A DNA stretch of 24,150 nt from CAZWXH01 sp964637725 (GTDB lineage: Bacteria; Bacillota_I; Bacilli_A; Erysipelotrichales; Coprobacillaceae). A program made the position numbers and the translations under genes. The notes beneath the pieces were generated by a model that was given only the letters and a program-made list of their open reading frames with translations, did no database searches and was not told the DNA's origin. Positions 1-8,399 of this stretch are shown piece after piece. The stretch is taken from positions 1-24,150 of the forward strand of contig CAZWXH010000014.1 in NCBI GenBank assembly GCA_964637725.1, read 5' to 3'. Position 1 is the first letter of the stretch; each line of letters starts with the position of its first letter.

Positions 1-49
1 TAAATCTACCAGCAATTCTTCCTAATCCTATAACACCCCAATGAATCAT
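1..49 (-). CDS. Start of a Gfo/Idh/MocA-type oxidoreductase (partial, runs off the window)
   Basis: Only the first 16 codons lie in the window. They read MIHWGVIGLGRIAGRF, an N-terminal Rossmann beta-strand and glycine loop (GLGRIA) as in Gfo/Idh/MocA-family NAD(P)-dependent oxidoreductases. The ATG follows the mutM stop by one base. Its ribosome binding site, AAGGAGG, is formed by the last codons of mutM (Lys-Arg-Arg), so it is probably translationally coupled and the last visible gene of the dnaE-polA-mutM run. The substrate cannot be guessed from this fragment, and other Rossmann families are possible. Confidence 0.6.
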   Translation of the reverse strand, partial: MIHWGVIGLGRIAGRF

Positions 50-50
50 C

Positions 51-863
51 CTAATACCTCCTTTTTTGACATTGTGGACAATAATATGTCCCTCTTTGAT
101 TAACCATAATTTTCTTAATTTCACTACCACATTGATGACATATCTTTTTTGTATGAACATTTAATTCAACTTGGAACAATCCATGAATTCCATTAGAATC
201 AAAAGAATGAATAGTTGTTCCACCTTGTTTTATAGCTTCTTCTAAAACATCAATTGATACTTGTTTTAATTCTATAACTCTTTGTTTTGATAAGCGTGAT
301 GCTTTTGTTCGAGGATCTAATTGCATTAAAAAACATATTTCATTAGCATAGATATTTCCAATCCCCGCAATCATACTTTGGTCTAATAAAGCAGTCTTAA
401 TTGGTAAAGAACTCTTATGTAAAGATTGATATAAATCATTTTCATCAATAAAGAAAGGTTCTTTGCCTAGTTTACTTATAGGTAATTGATTTTTATAATG
501 CTCAAGATCAACTAACTGCATTCTGCCAAATTTTCTTGTATCAATATATCTTAAATCTTGATAATCTTTTAAATGGAATACAACATGTGTATGTTTATCA
601 ACAGGAACATCTCTATCAACTATATGATATTTTCCTTCCATTCTTAAATGCGATACAAATGCATCTTCTTCAAGTTTAAATATCAAATATTTTCCAACTC
701 TATCAATATCACAAATCATTTGATTTGTGAGTTTATCAATAAACAGTTTTGTATCACCATCAATTATTTTATCATAATAAACATCAATACTTTCAATTTT
801 TTTATTTAAAATAAATTGCTTTAATGTTTGTCTTACTGTTTCTACTTCTGGTAACTCTGGCAT
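51..863 (-). CDS. mutM: Formamidopyrimidine-DNA glycosylase (Fpg/MutM)
   Basis: Bifunctional DNA glycosylase/AP lyase that removes 8-oxoguanine and formamidopyrimidines in base excision repair. The protein is 270 residues, the usual family length. It starts MPELPEVETV, giving the catalytic N-terminal Pro2 and Glu3. The helix-two-turn-helix DNA-binding segment reads QSMIAGIGNIYANE (about residues 160-175). A C-terminal zinc finger of the form CxxC...CxxC (CHQC ... CPQC) ends the protein. It lies 8 bases after polA, and its ribosome binding site (AGGTG) overlaps the polA stop region, so it is co-transcribed with polA and dnaE. Pairing with polA makes sense because PolA fills the gap left by base excision. 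Assignment is firm; no key residue appears missing. Confidence 0.97.
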   Translation of the reverse strand: MPELPEVETVRQTLKQFILNKKIESIDVYYDKIIDGDTKLFIDKLTNQMICDIDRVGKYLIFKLEEDAFVSHLRMEGKYHIVDRDVPVDKHTHVVFHLKDYQDLRYIDTRKFGRMQLVDLEHYKNQLPISKLGKEPFFIDENDLYQSLHKSSLPIKTALLDQSMIAGIGNIYANEICFLMQLDPRTKASRLSKQRVIELKQVSIDVLEEAIKQGGTTIHSFDSNGIHGLFQVELNVHTKKICHQCGSEIKKIMVNQRGTYYCPQCQKRRY

Positions 864-871
864 CTTTTCAC

Positions 872-3481
872 CTACTTTAAATCATACCAATTGGTTGCAT
901 TGGCCCCTTCTGCAATTAAAGGCACATCCATTTGAAATGCACTTTCCATGGCTTCATCAACAAGTATCATCATATCTTCTAACTCTTCTTTATAAACATC
1001 AAAGATAAGTTCATCATGAACTTGTAAAATCATTTTAGACTTCATATTCTTTTCTTTCATCTTTTGATCAACTTTAATCATTGCAAGTTTTAAAACATCA
1101 GCACCACTTCCTTGAATTGGTGAATTCATCGCAAAACGTTTTGCTTGTTCACGAACCATAAAATTAGAATCATTGATTGTTGGAATATATCTTTTTCTAT
1201 TAAGAACTGTAGAGACATAACCATTCTTCTTACAATCTTCTACGACTTTATCCATAAAAGTTCTAATCTCTGGATATTCTTCAAAATATCTTTGTATAAA
1301 GTTCTTCGCTTCATTTAAAGTCACACCTGTTTGTTTAGACAATCTAAACTCACTCATACCATATATAATTCCAAAGTTAATTGCTTTGGCTTGTCTACGC
1401 ATATCACTTGTCACATCTTCATCTTTTAATTTAAAGATTAAAGCCGATGTATGGGTATGAATATCTTTACCTTCTTGAAAAGCTTTAATAAGTGATTTGA
1501 CCTTAGCCATATGGGCAAGTATTCTTAATTCTATTTGAGAATAATCAAATGAAACCAAATAATCAAAACTTGGCACAAATGCTTTTCTAATGAGTCTACC
1601 TTCAGCTTGTCGAACTGGTATATTCTGTAAGTTCGGATCAATCGAAGACAATCTTCCCGTTTGCGTTAAAGCTTGATTAAATATAGTATGAATCTTACCA
1701 TCCGCAAAGATTTGTTCTTGTAAACCTTTAACATATGTAGAAGATAATTTTGTTAACATTCGATATTTTTGAATTAATGGAACTATTGGATGTAAATCTT
1801 CAATCTTATCTAAGATATCTTGTGATGTTGAATAACCTGTTTTTGTCTTTTTACCATTAGGTAAACCTAATTTATCAAATAAGATTTCTCCTAATTGTTT
1901 AGGTGAAGAAACATTAAAAGCTTCCCCTGCTAACATATGAATATCTTCTTCGATCTCTTTGATTTGATGATCAAAATCAACTTCCATTTCCTTTAATATA
2001 TGAACATCGATCTTCGCTCCTACATATTCCATATCAGCTAAAATATAAGTAACAGGTAATTCAAGATTTTGATAAAGATCATATTGTTCTTCTTTTTTTA
2101 ATCTTGTTATAGCCTCATCCTTTAAATCATAAATTGCTTTCGCTTTTGTGATTGTATGTTTCGCAAGAACATCAATTTCAGGAATATGTTTTTTAGTAAG
2201 TTTACCAAAAACTTCTTCTTCATATTGTAAAGATGCATAATCATAATAATCAGCAATATATTTCATTTCATCCTTTAAACTTGGATTCAAGATATATGAT
2301 GCCAATTGTAAATCAAAATCCATTCCTTGAATCTCTAGTCCATTCCATCTTGCTGAAAGGATTTGAGCTTTAATATTATAACTATATTTATGATACTCAC
2401 TATTTTTTAAATATTTCTTGAATTCTTCATCTTTTAAAGCATTTTCATAAGTTATGAAATAGGCTTGTTCTTCATTATATAAGGCATATCCTAGAACTAT
2501 TGATTTATGATAGTTAAGATCATAAATAGCGCCAAGTAATGCACTATCTTTTGTAAGAGGAGGCATTTTTTCTAATATCTCATATTGAATATCAAAAGAA
2601 GGTTTCACTTTGGTTTGCATAGAAATCTTTTTTAATAATGAATTCATATCATACTTTTGAAAGAATGACTTTAAAGATTCAAATTCATAGCCTTGATAGA
2701 TACATTTTTCAATAGGTAAGTCCATTGGTACATCTGTTAAGATAGTCGCTATCACTTTAGACTGAATTCCTAAATCAATATTCTCTCTAATCTTTTCACC
2801 CATCTTACCTTTAATTTCACCACAATGTTCCTTCACACCTTCAATGCTTCCATACTCTTGTAATAGCTTAAGAGCAGTCTTTTCTCCAACTCCAGGAATT
2901 CCTGGAATATTATCAGAACTATCACCCATCAATCCTAGAAGATCTCGCATTTGGTCTGGTTTTAAACTATATTTTTCATAAAAAGAATCTGGTGTAATAA
3001 TATCATCACTTTTTGTTTTTGTGTTTCTTTTATAGACATGAATGTTTTCATTTACGAGTTGCATCATATCTTTATCACCAGTCATTATATGAACTTGATA
3101 ACCTTCTTCACTGGCTTTTTTGGCCATAGTTCCAATAATATCGTCACCCTCATATCCTTCTAATTCAAAATGCGGAATTGAATAGGCATCTAATAATTCT
3201 CTAACAAGAGGAAATTGGCATTTAAGTTCACTTGGTGTTTCTTTTCTTGTTGCTTTATATTCATCTAATAGATCACTTCTAAATGTTTTGCCTTTGGCAT
3301 CAAATGCAACCATAATAGCTGCTGGGTTTTTATCAATAACATTTTGTAATCTATTCGCAAAACCAAATACTGCATTGGTGGGAATTCCATCCTTATTCAC
3401 CATTAAGCTACCCATGGCAGCAGTCGCAAAATAAGAACTAAAAATCCAATAATTTCCATCTATTAATACTAATTCTTTCAT
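872..3481 (-). CDS. polA: DNA polymerase I
   Basis: Family A polymerase for Okazaki fragment processing and repair synthesis, 869 residues. Residues about 1-290 are the 5' nuclease domain (LIDGNYWIF, GYEGDDIIGT, TGDKDMMQLV, GDSSDNIPGIPGVGEKTA). Residues about 300-470 correspond to the 3'-5' exonuclease fold, but the FDxE-type metal-binding motif of proofreading enzymes is absent (the equivalent region reads IYDLNYHKSIV), so proofreading is probably lost, as in Bacillus Pol I. The polymerase domain carries motif A (DYSQIELRILA, about 645), motif B (RRQAKAINFGIIYG, about 700) and motif C (QVHDELIF, about 817). The start ATG follows GAGGT about 7 bases upstream and lies 10 bases after dnaE, so it belongs to the same operon. 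Confidence 0.97.
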   Translation of the reverse strand: MKELVLIDGNYWIFSSYFATAAMGSLMVNKDGIPTNAVFGFANRLQNVIDKNPAAIMVAFDAKGKTFRSDLLDEYKATRKETPSELKCQFPLVRELLDAYSIPHFELEGYEGDDIIGTMAKKASEEGYQVHIMTGDKDMMQLVNENIHVYKRNTKTKSDDIITPDSFYEKYSLKPDQMRDLLGLMGDSSDNIPGIPGVGEKTALKLLQEYGSIEGVKEHCGEIKGKMGEKIRENIDLGIQSKVIATILTDVPMDLPIEKCIYQGYEFESLKSFFQKYDMNSLLKKISMQTKVKPSFDIQYEILEKMPPLTKDSALLGAIYDLNYHKSIVLGYALYNEEQAYFITYENALKDEEFKKYLKNSEYHKYSYNIKAQILSARWNGLEIQGMDFDLQLASYILNPSLKDEMKYIADYYDYASLQYEEEVFGKLTKKHIPEIDVLAKHTITKAKAIYDLKDEAITRLKKEEQYDLYQNLELPVTYILADMEYVGAKIDVHILKEMEVDFDHQIKEIEEDIHMLAGEAFNVSSPKQLGEILFDKLGLPNGKKTKTGYSTSQDILDKIEDLHPIVPLIQKYRMLTKLSSTYVKGLQEQIFADGKIHTIFNQALTQTGRLSSIDPNLQNIPVRQAEGRLIRKAFVPSFDYLVSFDYSQIELRILAHMAKVKSLIKAFQEGKDIHTHTSALIFKLKDEDVTSDMRRQAKAINFGIIYGMSEFRLSKQTGVTLNEAKNFIQRYFEEYPEIRTFMDKVVEDCKKNGYVSTVLNRKRYIPTINDSNFMVREQAKRFAMNSPIQGSGADVLKLAMIKVDQKMKEKNMKSKMILQVHDELIFDVYKEELEDMMILVDEAMESAFQMDVPLIAEGANATNWYDLK

Positions 3482-3491
3482 CTATTTACCT

Positions 3492-6400
3492 CTATTCTAT
3501 AACTCTTGCCTTATTCACTATCAATGATAATTTATCCTTCATATCAACTTTACCTTGAATAAGACAAATGTTTCCTTTCTTAAGCAACATCCCGATACTC
3601 TTATATTGAGAAGAGAATACGACTCCATCAACACTTCCTGTTTCATCTATTGCTTCTATAAAACACATTTCATTCCCTTTACGATCAACAATATTCTTAA
3701 CTCTTTGAAGTTGAATAATAACATTAACCTCTTTATTTAAATATTCATTTAAGCAATTAATATTGATATAAGGAATATTGACTCTCTGTTTTATTAATTC
3801 AATTGGATGCATAGATAAATATATACCCAATACTGCTTTTTCTTTTTCTAATCTTTCATTCTCAAAATCTTTATAAATCGTTAAGACTGGTTTTTCTTCA
3901 ATCCCTAAAGTATTTTTTAAATTACCATAATCACTAATTGTATCTAAATTATTCTTAATTGTATTTCTGGTTAATTCAAACTCATCAAAAGCCCCAGCAT
4001 CAATTAAAGATTCAATCATCTTCTTTGATAACTTTGATTCATCATTGCGTTGCATAAAATCAAAAATATCAACAAATAAACCATTCTTTTCTCTTTCATC
4101 TATAATAGCTTTATATCCTGCATAACCAACATTTTTAATAGCAAGTAATGAATATCTAATCGCTTTCCCTTCCACCATAAAACGCGCATGAGAGTAATTA
4201 ATTGATGGTGGTAAAATATCAACATGATACGCTTTACTTTCTTGAATACAATGAATTTTCGTTGTTTCACTTGATAACTCATTAGACAAGATAGATGCAA
4301 AGAAGTAAAGTGGATAGTTCGCTTTTAAATATGCCAACTGATAAGCAATATATCCATATGCAACACTATGAGATTTATTAAATCCATAGTTAGCAAACTT
4401 CTCAATCAAATCAAACAATTCCATAGCTTTACTCTCTGTATATTGATTAGCAAGACATCCCTCAATAAACTCTTTTCGCATTGATTGCATTAACTGAGTT
4501 TCTTTTTTAGATGTTGCCTTCCTTAAGATATCTGCCCTAGCAAGCGAGAAACCTGCAATAAGTTGGGCAATTTGCATAATTTGTTCTTGATAAATCATAA
4601 TCCCATATGTAGATTTCAAAATAGTCTCTAATTCATCTAATGGATATGTAATCTCTTCTTTTTTATTTCTACGCTTTAAATAAGCAGGAATGTTTTCCAT
4701 TGGTCCAGGTCTAAACAAGGCCACAGCAGCAACTATATCATCAAAACAATAAGGTTTCATTTGTCTTAATAAATTTCTCATTCCTTGAGATTCTAATTGA
4801 AATACTCCAAAAGTATCTGCTCTAGAAATTAATTCAAATGTTTTCTTATCATCTAAAGGAATATCATTTATAGAAATAGTCTGTCCGGTTTCTCTTTCAA
4901 TATCCTTACATATATAATCTATCATTGTTAAATTCTTCAAACCTAAAAAGTCCATCTTTAATAAACCGACTTCTTCTATATAATCCTTTGAATATTGTGA
5001 CATCATAGTTGAAGTTGGTCCTTTAACTAAAGGAATAATATTAGAAAGCTTCTCTTTTGAAAGAACAACGCCTGCGGCATGAGTAGAAATATTACGAGGT
5101 AAATGTTCAATTACACTTGTTGGTCCAACAATCTTTTTTAAAACAGGATCTTGATTAATCATTGCTTGGAAAGAAGCTGATGTTTGATACATTTCTGTAA
5201 TTGTTTTTTTATTCTTAACATGAGTCGGAATCATTTTTGCGATGATTTCTAAACGTGGTAATGGCACCCCCATAACCTTTCCCATATCCTTAATCGCTAC
5301 ACGTGGTCCATATGTATTAAAAGTCACAATTTGAGCAACATGTTCTTGTCCATACTTTTCAATAACATAATTAACGACTTCATCTCTACGGTCATCTTGA
5401 AAATCAATATCAATATCAGGCATCGAGACACGTTCAGGATTTAGAAAACGTTCAAAAAGTAAATCATATTTTAATGGATCAACATTTGTGATTCCTAGTA
5501 CATACGCAACCAAACTTCCAGCTGCACTTCCTCTTCCTGGTCCAACTAATATTTTATTGACTTTTGCATATCTCACGTAATCCCAGACAATTAAAAAGTA
5601 ATCATCAAAACCCATTTGATGAATAGTCTTTAATTCATACTTTAATCTCTCTATATATTCTTTAGGAATACTTTGTTCACGAAATCTCTTCTTCAATCCC
5701 ACTTTGCATAAACTCATAAGATATTCCTGAGAGTTTCCATTATGCGGTACTGGATAAGAAGGCAAATGTTTCCCATTTAAAGGAATCGTCGCTTTACAAC
5801 TTAAAACAACAGCCTTTGTTTCTTCAATAATTTCATTATCAAATAACTGTCGCATTTCTTCTTCAGTTTTTAAATACTTTTCAGTAGTCAATGGAGTATA
5901 TTTATGATCTATGATTTGACCATTGATTGCTGCTTGCATTAAATCAACTGCTAAGGCATCTGATTGTTTAAGATAGCTCACTTCATTAGAACAAATAATT
6001 TTAACTTTTGTATATCTTGCAAGTGATATTAATCTTTCATTTAATGAGATTTGTAATTTCATTAAATGATTTTGTAACATTAAATAATAATGATCCTTAA
6101 ACACATCTTTTAATAAATGAAGATATCGAATTGCTTCATCTTCCATCTCTTTAGCAACTAAGCGTTCAACAATCCCTTGAGAACTTCCAGATATCACATA
6201 AAGATGACCTTTATATAACGCTAGAGAATCAAGGGTAATTGACTTTTCAGGACTTAAATTAATATCACAATTAATCTTAACAAGATCAAAATATCCTTGA
6301 TCATCTATCGCAAGAAGAATAAAAGGATAAATTTCTCCTTCAATCATCACACTTGCTTCCATACCAAAAATAGGCTTAACACCATGCTTTAAACACTCTT

Positions 6401-6551
6401 TAGAAAACTCTAAAGCACCAAACATATTATTCTTATCAGTGAGCGCTAGAGCATCTATATGTTTAGACACAGCATCTTGAACTAAGTCTCTAATTAAGAC
6501 CGTACTAGACTGAAAACTATATGCACTTAATACTTGTAAATGTCCAAACAT
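3492..6551 (-). CDS. dnaE: DNA polymerase III alpha subunit, DnaE type
   Basis: Replicative family C polymerase, 1019 residues, somewhat shorter than typical DnaE (about 1100). In Firmicutes DnaE normally works beside PolC to extend primers; PolC is not in this window. An N-terminal PHP domain is recognisable, but the first metal motif (HLHxHS in active members) reads HLQVLS, so two of three histidines are lost. The palm has GPGRGSAAGSLV, the catalytic PDIDIDF aspartates (near residue 380) and the third acidic site KMDFLGLKN (near 530). A tandem helix-hairpin-helix region follows, and the C-terminus is an OB-fold (about 940-1019). AAGGAG precedes the ATG, and a TATAAT lies 24 bases upstream of it, overlapping the end of the previous gene. 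Confidence 0.96.
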   Translation of the reverse strand: MFGHLQVLSAYSFQSSTVLIRDLVQDAVSKHIDALALTDKNNMFGALEFSKECLKHGVKPIFGMEASVMIEGEIYPFILLAIDDQGYFDLVKINCDINLSPEKSITLDSLALYKGHLYVISGSSQGIVERLVAKEMEDEAIRYLHLLKDVFKDHYYLMLQNHLMKLQISLNERLISLARYTKVKIICSNEVSYLKQSDALAVDLMQAAINGQIIDHKYTPLTTEKYLKTEEEMRQLFDNEIIEETKAVVLSCKATIPLNGKHLPSYPVPHNGNSQEYLMSLCKVGLKKRFREQSIPKEYIERLKYELKTIHQMGFDDYFLIVWDYVRYAKVNKILVGPGRGSAAGSLVAYVLGITNVDPLKYDLLFERFLNPERVSMPDIDIDFQDDRRDEVVNYVIEKYGQEHVAQIVTFNTYGPRVAIKDMGKVMGVPLPRLEIIAKMIPTHVKNKKTITEMYQTSASFQAMINQDPVLKKIVGPTSVIEHLPRNISTHAAGVVLSKEKLSNIIPLVKGPTSTMMSQYSKDYIEEVGLLKMDFLGLKNLTMIDYICKDIERETGQTISINDIPLDDKKTFELISRADTFGVFQLESQGMRNLLRQMKPYCFDDIVAAVALFRPGPMENIPAYLKRRNKKEEITYPLDELETILKSTYGIMIYQEQIMQIAQLIAGFSLARADILRKATSKKETQLMQSMRKEFIEGCLANQYTESKAMELFDLIEKFANYGFNKSHSVAYGYIAYQLAYLKANYPLYFFASILSNELSSETTKIHCIQESKAYHVDILPPSINYSHARFMVEGKAIRYSLLAIKNVGYAGYKAIIDEREKNGLFVDIFDFMQRNDESKLSKKMIESLIDAGAFDEFELTRNTIKNNLDTISDYGNLKNTLGIEEKPVLTIYKDFENERLEKEKAVLGIYLSMHPIELIKQRVNIPYININCLNEYLNKEVNVIIQLQRVKNIVDRKGNEMCFIEAIDETGSVDGVVFSSQYKSIGMLLKKGNICLIQGKVDMKDKLSLIVNKARVIE

Positions 6552-6574
6552 ATGATCATCTCCTTACCTTTTCC

Positions 6575-6580
6575 ATTATA
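6575..6580 (-). promoter_or_regulatory. Probable -10 element of the dnaE-polA-mutM operon
   Basis: On the minus strand this reads TATAAT, 24 bases before the dnaE ATG and upstream of the AAGGAG ribosome binding site. No good -35 hexamer is visible at 17 bases; TTGTAT occurs 20 bases upstream. The element lies just past the stop codon of the small membrane gene, so dnaE may be transcribed both from here and from upstream. Confidence 0.4.
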
Positions 6581-6593
6581 ACAAATTTCGCTG

Positions 6594-6902
6594 TTATAAG
6601 ATACAATGAAACGAAAAAAGTATTAACATAATCGCAATATATAAACAAAAGATCACATAGACAATTTGTAATAAATAAACTGCTTCAATACTTAATATCC
6701 ACAATCTAAAAACATATAAACCTATCAAATAATAATGATATTGTAACTGAATAACTCGAAAACATCTCTGGTTTAATATAATAACCAAACTTAAAGCAAC
6801 TGCAATTAAATGAAAAGGAACTATCCACTGATAACATAATAATTGTAAAAACAAACATATTGCACAAATAAACTGCATTTTCTTAATTCTTTGAATCATC
6901 AT
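6594..6902 (-). CDS. Small hydrophobic membrane protein, unknown function
   Basis: A 102-residue frame, strongly hydrophobic, with a short basic N-terminus (MMIQRIKKMQ) and probably three membrane segments (about residues 11-42, 55-75 and 76-100). I chose the ATG at 6902 rather than an upstream GTG because AGGTG lies 6 bases before it. It begins just downstream of the TSCPD gene terminator and ends 42 bases before dnaE, on the same strand, so it may be the first gene of the dnaE transcript. I recognise no family, and the composition gives no catalytic motif. The binding site and placement favour a real gene, but a chance AT-rich frame is possible. Confidence 0.5.
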   Translation of the reverse strand: MMIQRIKKMQFICAICLFLQLLCYQWIVPFHLIAVALSLVIILNQRCFRVIQLQYHYYLIGLYVFRLWILSIEAVYLLQIVYVIFCLYIAIMLILFSFHCIL

Positions 6903-6929
6903 AAAAATCACCTAGTCTATCATATGATA

Positions 6930-6966
6930 AAAAAACAAAAAAAGAATGTAAGTCTTACTCACATTC
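6930..6966 (-). terminator. Terminator of the apbE-TSCPD unit
   Basis: On the minus strand GAATGTGAG, loop TAAGA, CTTACATTC (one G-U pair), followed by a T-rich run at 6930-6943. The TAA stop of the TSCPD gene lies in the loop. Confidence 0.85.
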
Positions 6967-7197
6967 TTCTAAAGCATTCGCTAATTGATCAGGACAAGAT
7001 GTTTGTTTAAAACCACAACGTATCCCTTTTAATTTTTCAATAACTTCTTGTTTATCCATTCCTTCAGTTAGTTTACCAATCCCTTGTAAGTTGCCAGAAC
7101 ATCCACCAACAAACATTACATTCATGATCTTTCCTTCATGAATTTCAAAATCAACCTTTGAAGAACAAACACCCTTAGGTTTTACACTATATTTCAT
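6955..7197 (-). CDS. TSCPD-domain protein (TIGR03905-like)
   Basis: An 80-residue protein that resembles the free-standing TSCPD family (TIGR03905 type). Related cysteine-rich domains occur at the C-terminus of some B12-dependent ribonucleotide reductases, where they bind zinc. Visible hallmarks are GVCS near residue 10, the GGCSGNLQGIGKL segment (about 31-43), RCGFKQTSCPDQLANAL near the end and conserved cysteines at those sites. Its function is unknown. The start is 1 base beyond the apbE stop and the ribosome binding site (AAAGG) is inside the end of apbE, so the two are translated together. The link to flavin transfer is positional only. Confidence 0.85.
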   Translation of the reverse strand: MKYSVKPKGVCSSKVDFEIHEGKIMNVMFVGGCSGNLQGIGKLTEGMDKQEVIEKLKGIRCGFKQTSCPDQLANALEECE

Positions 7198-7198
7198 A

Positions 7199-8326
7199 TT
7201 ACTTTAACCTTTCCTTATCAATAATATACATTTTTTCACCATCAGTTAAACCTGCTGAATAACGGATTTTACCATCTTCTAACATCCAAATAGCTTCAAC
7301 ATTATCCATAGAATTAATTAACTTTAGGCCATCCTCATAACTCATTAAAAACACTGCTGAACTTAAGAAGTCAGCTAATCCACTATCACTCGTAATAATA
7401 CTCACACTTCTAAAATGAACTGCCGGAAACAAAGTTTCTGGATCAATCAAATGATGATATCGTACTCCTTGGATATCCTCATAAAATCTTTGATAGTCAC
7501 CACTCGTAACAATTGATTCTCCTTGGACTGCCAAGATTGCTTCAGTTCCATAAGCCGGATCATCTTCAGTTCTTTTGAAGTTTCCTGATTGTGGAGATTC
7601 TAAAGAAATACAGAACTTTTCAGTACAGTCTTTAAGATATTGATTGCCTTTACCATCAAATTTTCTTTCCCCATGGCTGGCAACATTTCCACCACCACTT
7701 AAAAGAAAATTATCAACACCCATCTTTATTAAATCTTGTTTAATTAATTCAATCGCATATCCTTTTGCGGTCGCACCAACATCAATACTCACTTTTTCAT
7801 CTTTAATAAATACAGTCTTTTTCTCTTTATCTATTTTAATACTATCAATACTTGTATGTAAATTTGCGATTTTAAGTTCATCATTTGTTGGAACATCTCC
7901 AATGCCATCATTTGACTCTGCACGTTCACGATAATCATGCCAAATATTAATGACACTACCAAAAGCAATATTCACTTTGTTAGAAATCTCTTTGCTTCTT
8001 TTAATTGACAATTCTAATAAATCAATAATTGCTTGATCAACAACAACTGCTTTTTTTCCAGCATTATCATTAATTGTCTTAATATTTGCGATATCTGTAT
8101 AACTATTATATTTATCATACAAATGATCATAGAACTCTAAGTCCTTTTTTATCAAATCACATTGTTTTTCAAAATCTTCTTCACTTTTTACATAACTCAT
8201 ATATTGGGTAATTGTATCAAAAGAACCCGTAAAGTTACGACTTAAATATTGATATTCTTCTTCTTTTTGACATCCACTTAATAATAAAAAAGAACATGCC
8301 AATAAACCCAGTATTATTTTCTTCAT
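7199..8326 (-). CDS. apbE: FAD:protein FMN transferase (ApbE), lipoprotein
   Basis: Transfers FMN from FAD to a Thr (or Ser) of a target protein outside the cytoplasmic membrane; magnesium-dependent. A signal peptide with lipobox LLSGC (Cys near residue 19) predicts a membrane-anchored lipoprotein. Family motifs are GSFDTITQY near the N-terminus, the core DVGATAKGYAIE, the FLLSGGGNV segment and the HHLIDPETLFPA metal/FAD-site motif. Length (375 residues) is normal. The frame opens at GTG 8335, but I chose ATG 8326 because GGTGA sits 5 bases before it and it gives a standard MKK signal peptide. It lies directly downstream of the repeat lipoprotein, which is a plausible substrate, and 1 base before the TSCPD gene. 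Confidence 0.93.
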   Translation of the reverse strand: MKKIILGLLACSFLLLSGCQKEEEYQYLSRNFTGSFDTITQYMSYVKSEEDFEKQCDLIKKDLEFYDHLYDKYNSYTDIANIKTINDNAGKKAVVVDQAIIDLLELSIKRSKEISNKVNIAFGSVINIWHDYRERAESNDGIGDVPTNDELKIANLHTSIDSIKIDKEKKTVFIKDEKVSIDVGATAKGYAIELIKQDLIKMGVDNFLLSGGGNVASHGERKFDGKGNQYLKDCTEKFCISLESPQSGNFKRTEDDPAYGTEAILAVQGESIVTSGDYQRFYEDIQGVRYHHLIDPETLFPAVHFRSVSIITSDSGLADFLSSAVFLMSYEDGLKLINSMDNVEAIWMLEDGKIRYSAGLTDGEKMYIIDKERLK

Positions 8327-8343
8327 TTTCATCACCGTTATCC

Positions 8344-8349
8344 ATTATA
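8344..8349 (-). promoter_or_regulatory. Extended -10 promoter element before apbE
   Basis: On the minus strand TGGTATAAT, an extended -10, lies between the terminator of the lipoprotein gene and the apbE start. No convincing -35 is visible. The predicted start point would leave a leader of only about 10 bases before ATG 8326. It would allow apbE to be transcribed independently of the lipoprotein. Confidence 0.5.
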
Positions 8350-8357
8350 CCAATAAA

Positions 8358-8388
8358 CAAAAAGAAAAACCATGAATTTCTTCATGGC
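8358..8388 (-). terminator. Terminator after the repeat lipoprotein gene
   Basis: Minus-strand hairpin CCATGAA, loop GAAA, TTCATGG followed by TTTTTCTTTTT. It lies 12 bases after the stop codon at 8400 and separates the lipoprotein from apbE; partial read-through into apbE is possible. Confidence 0.85.
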
Positions 8389-8399
8389 TTTCATCTTTT

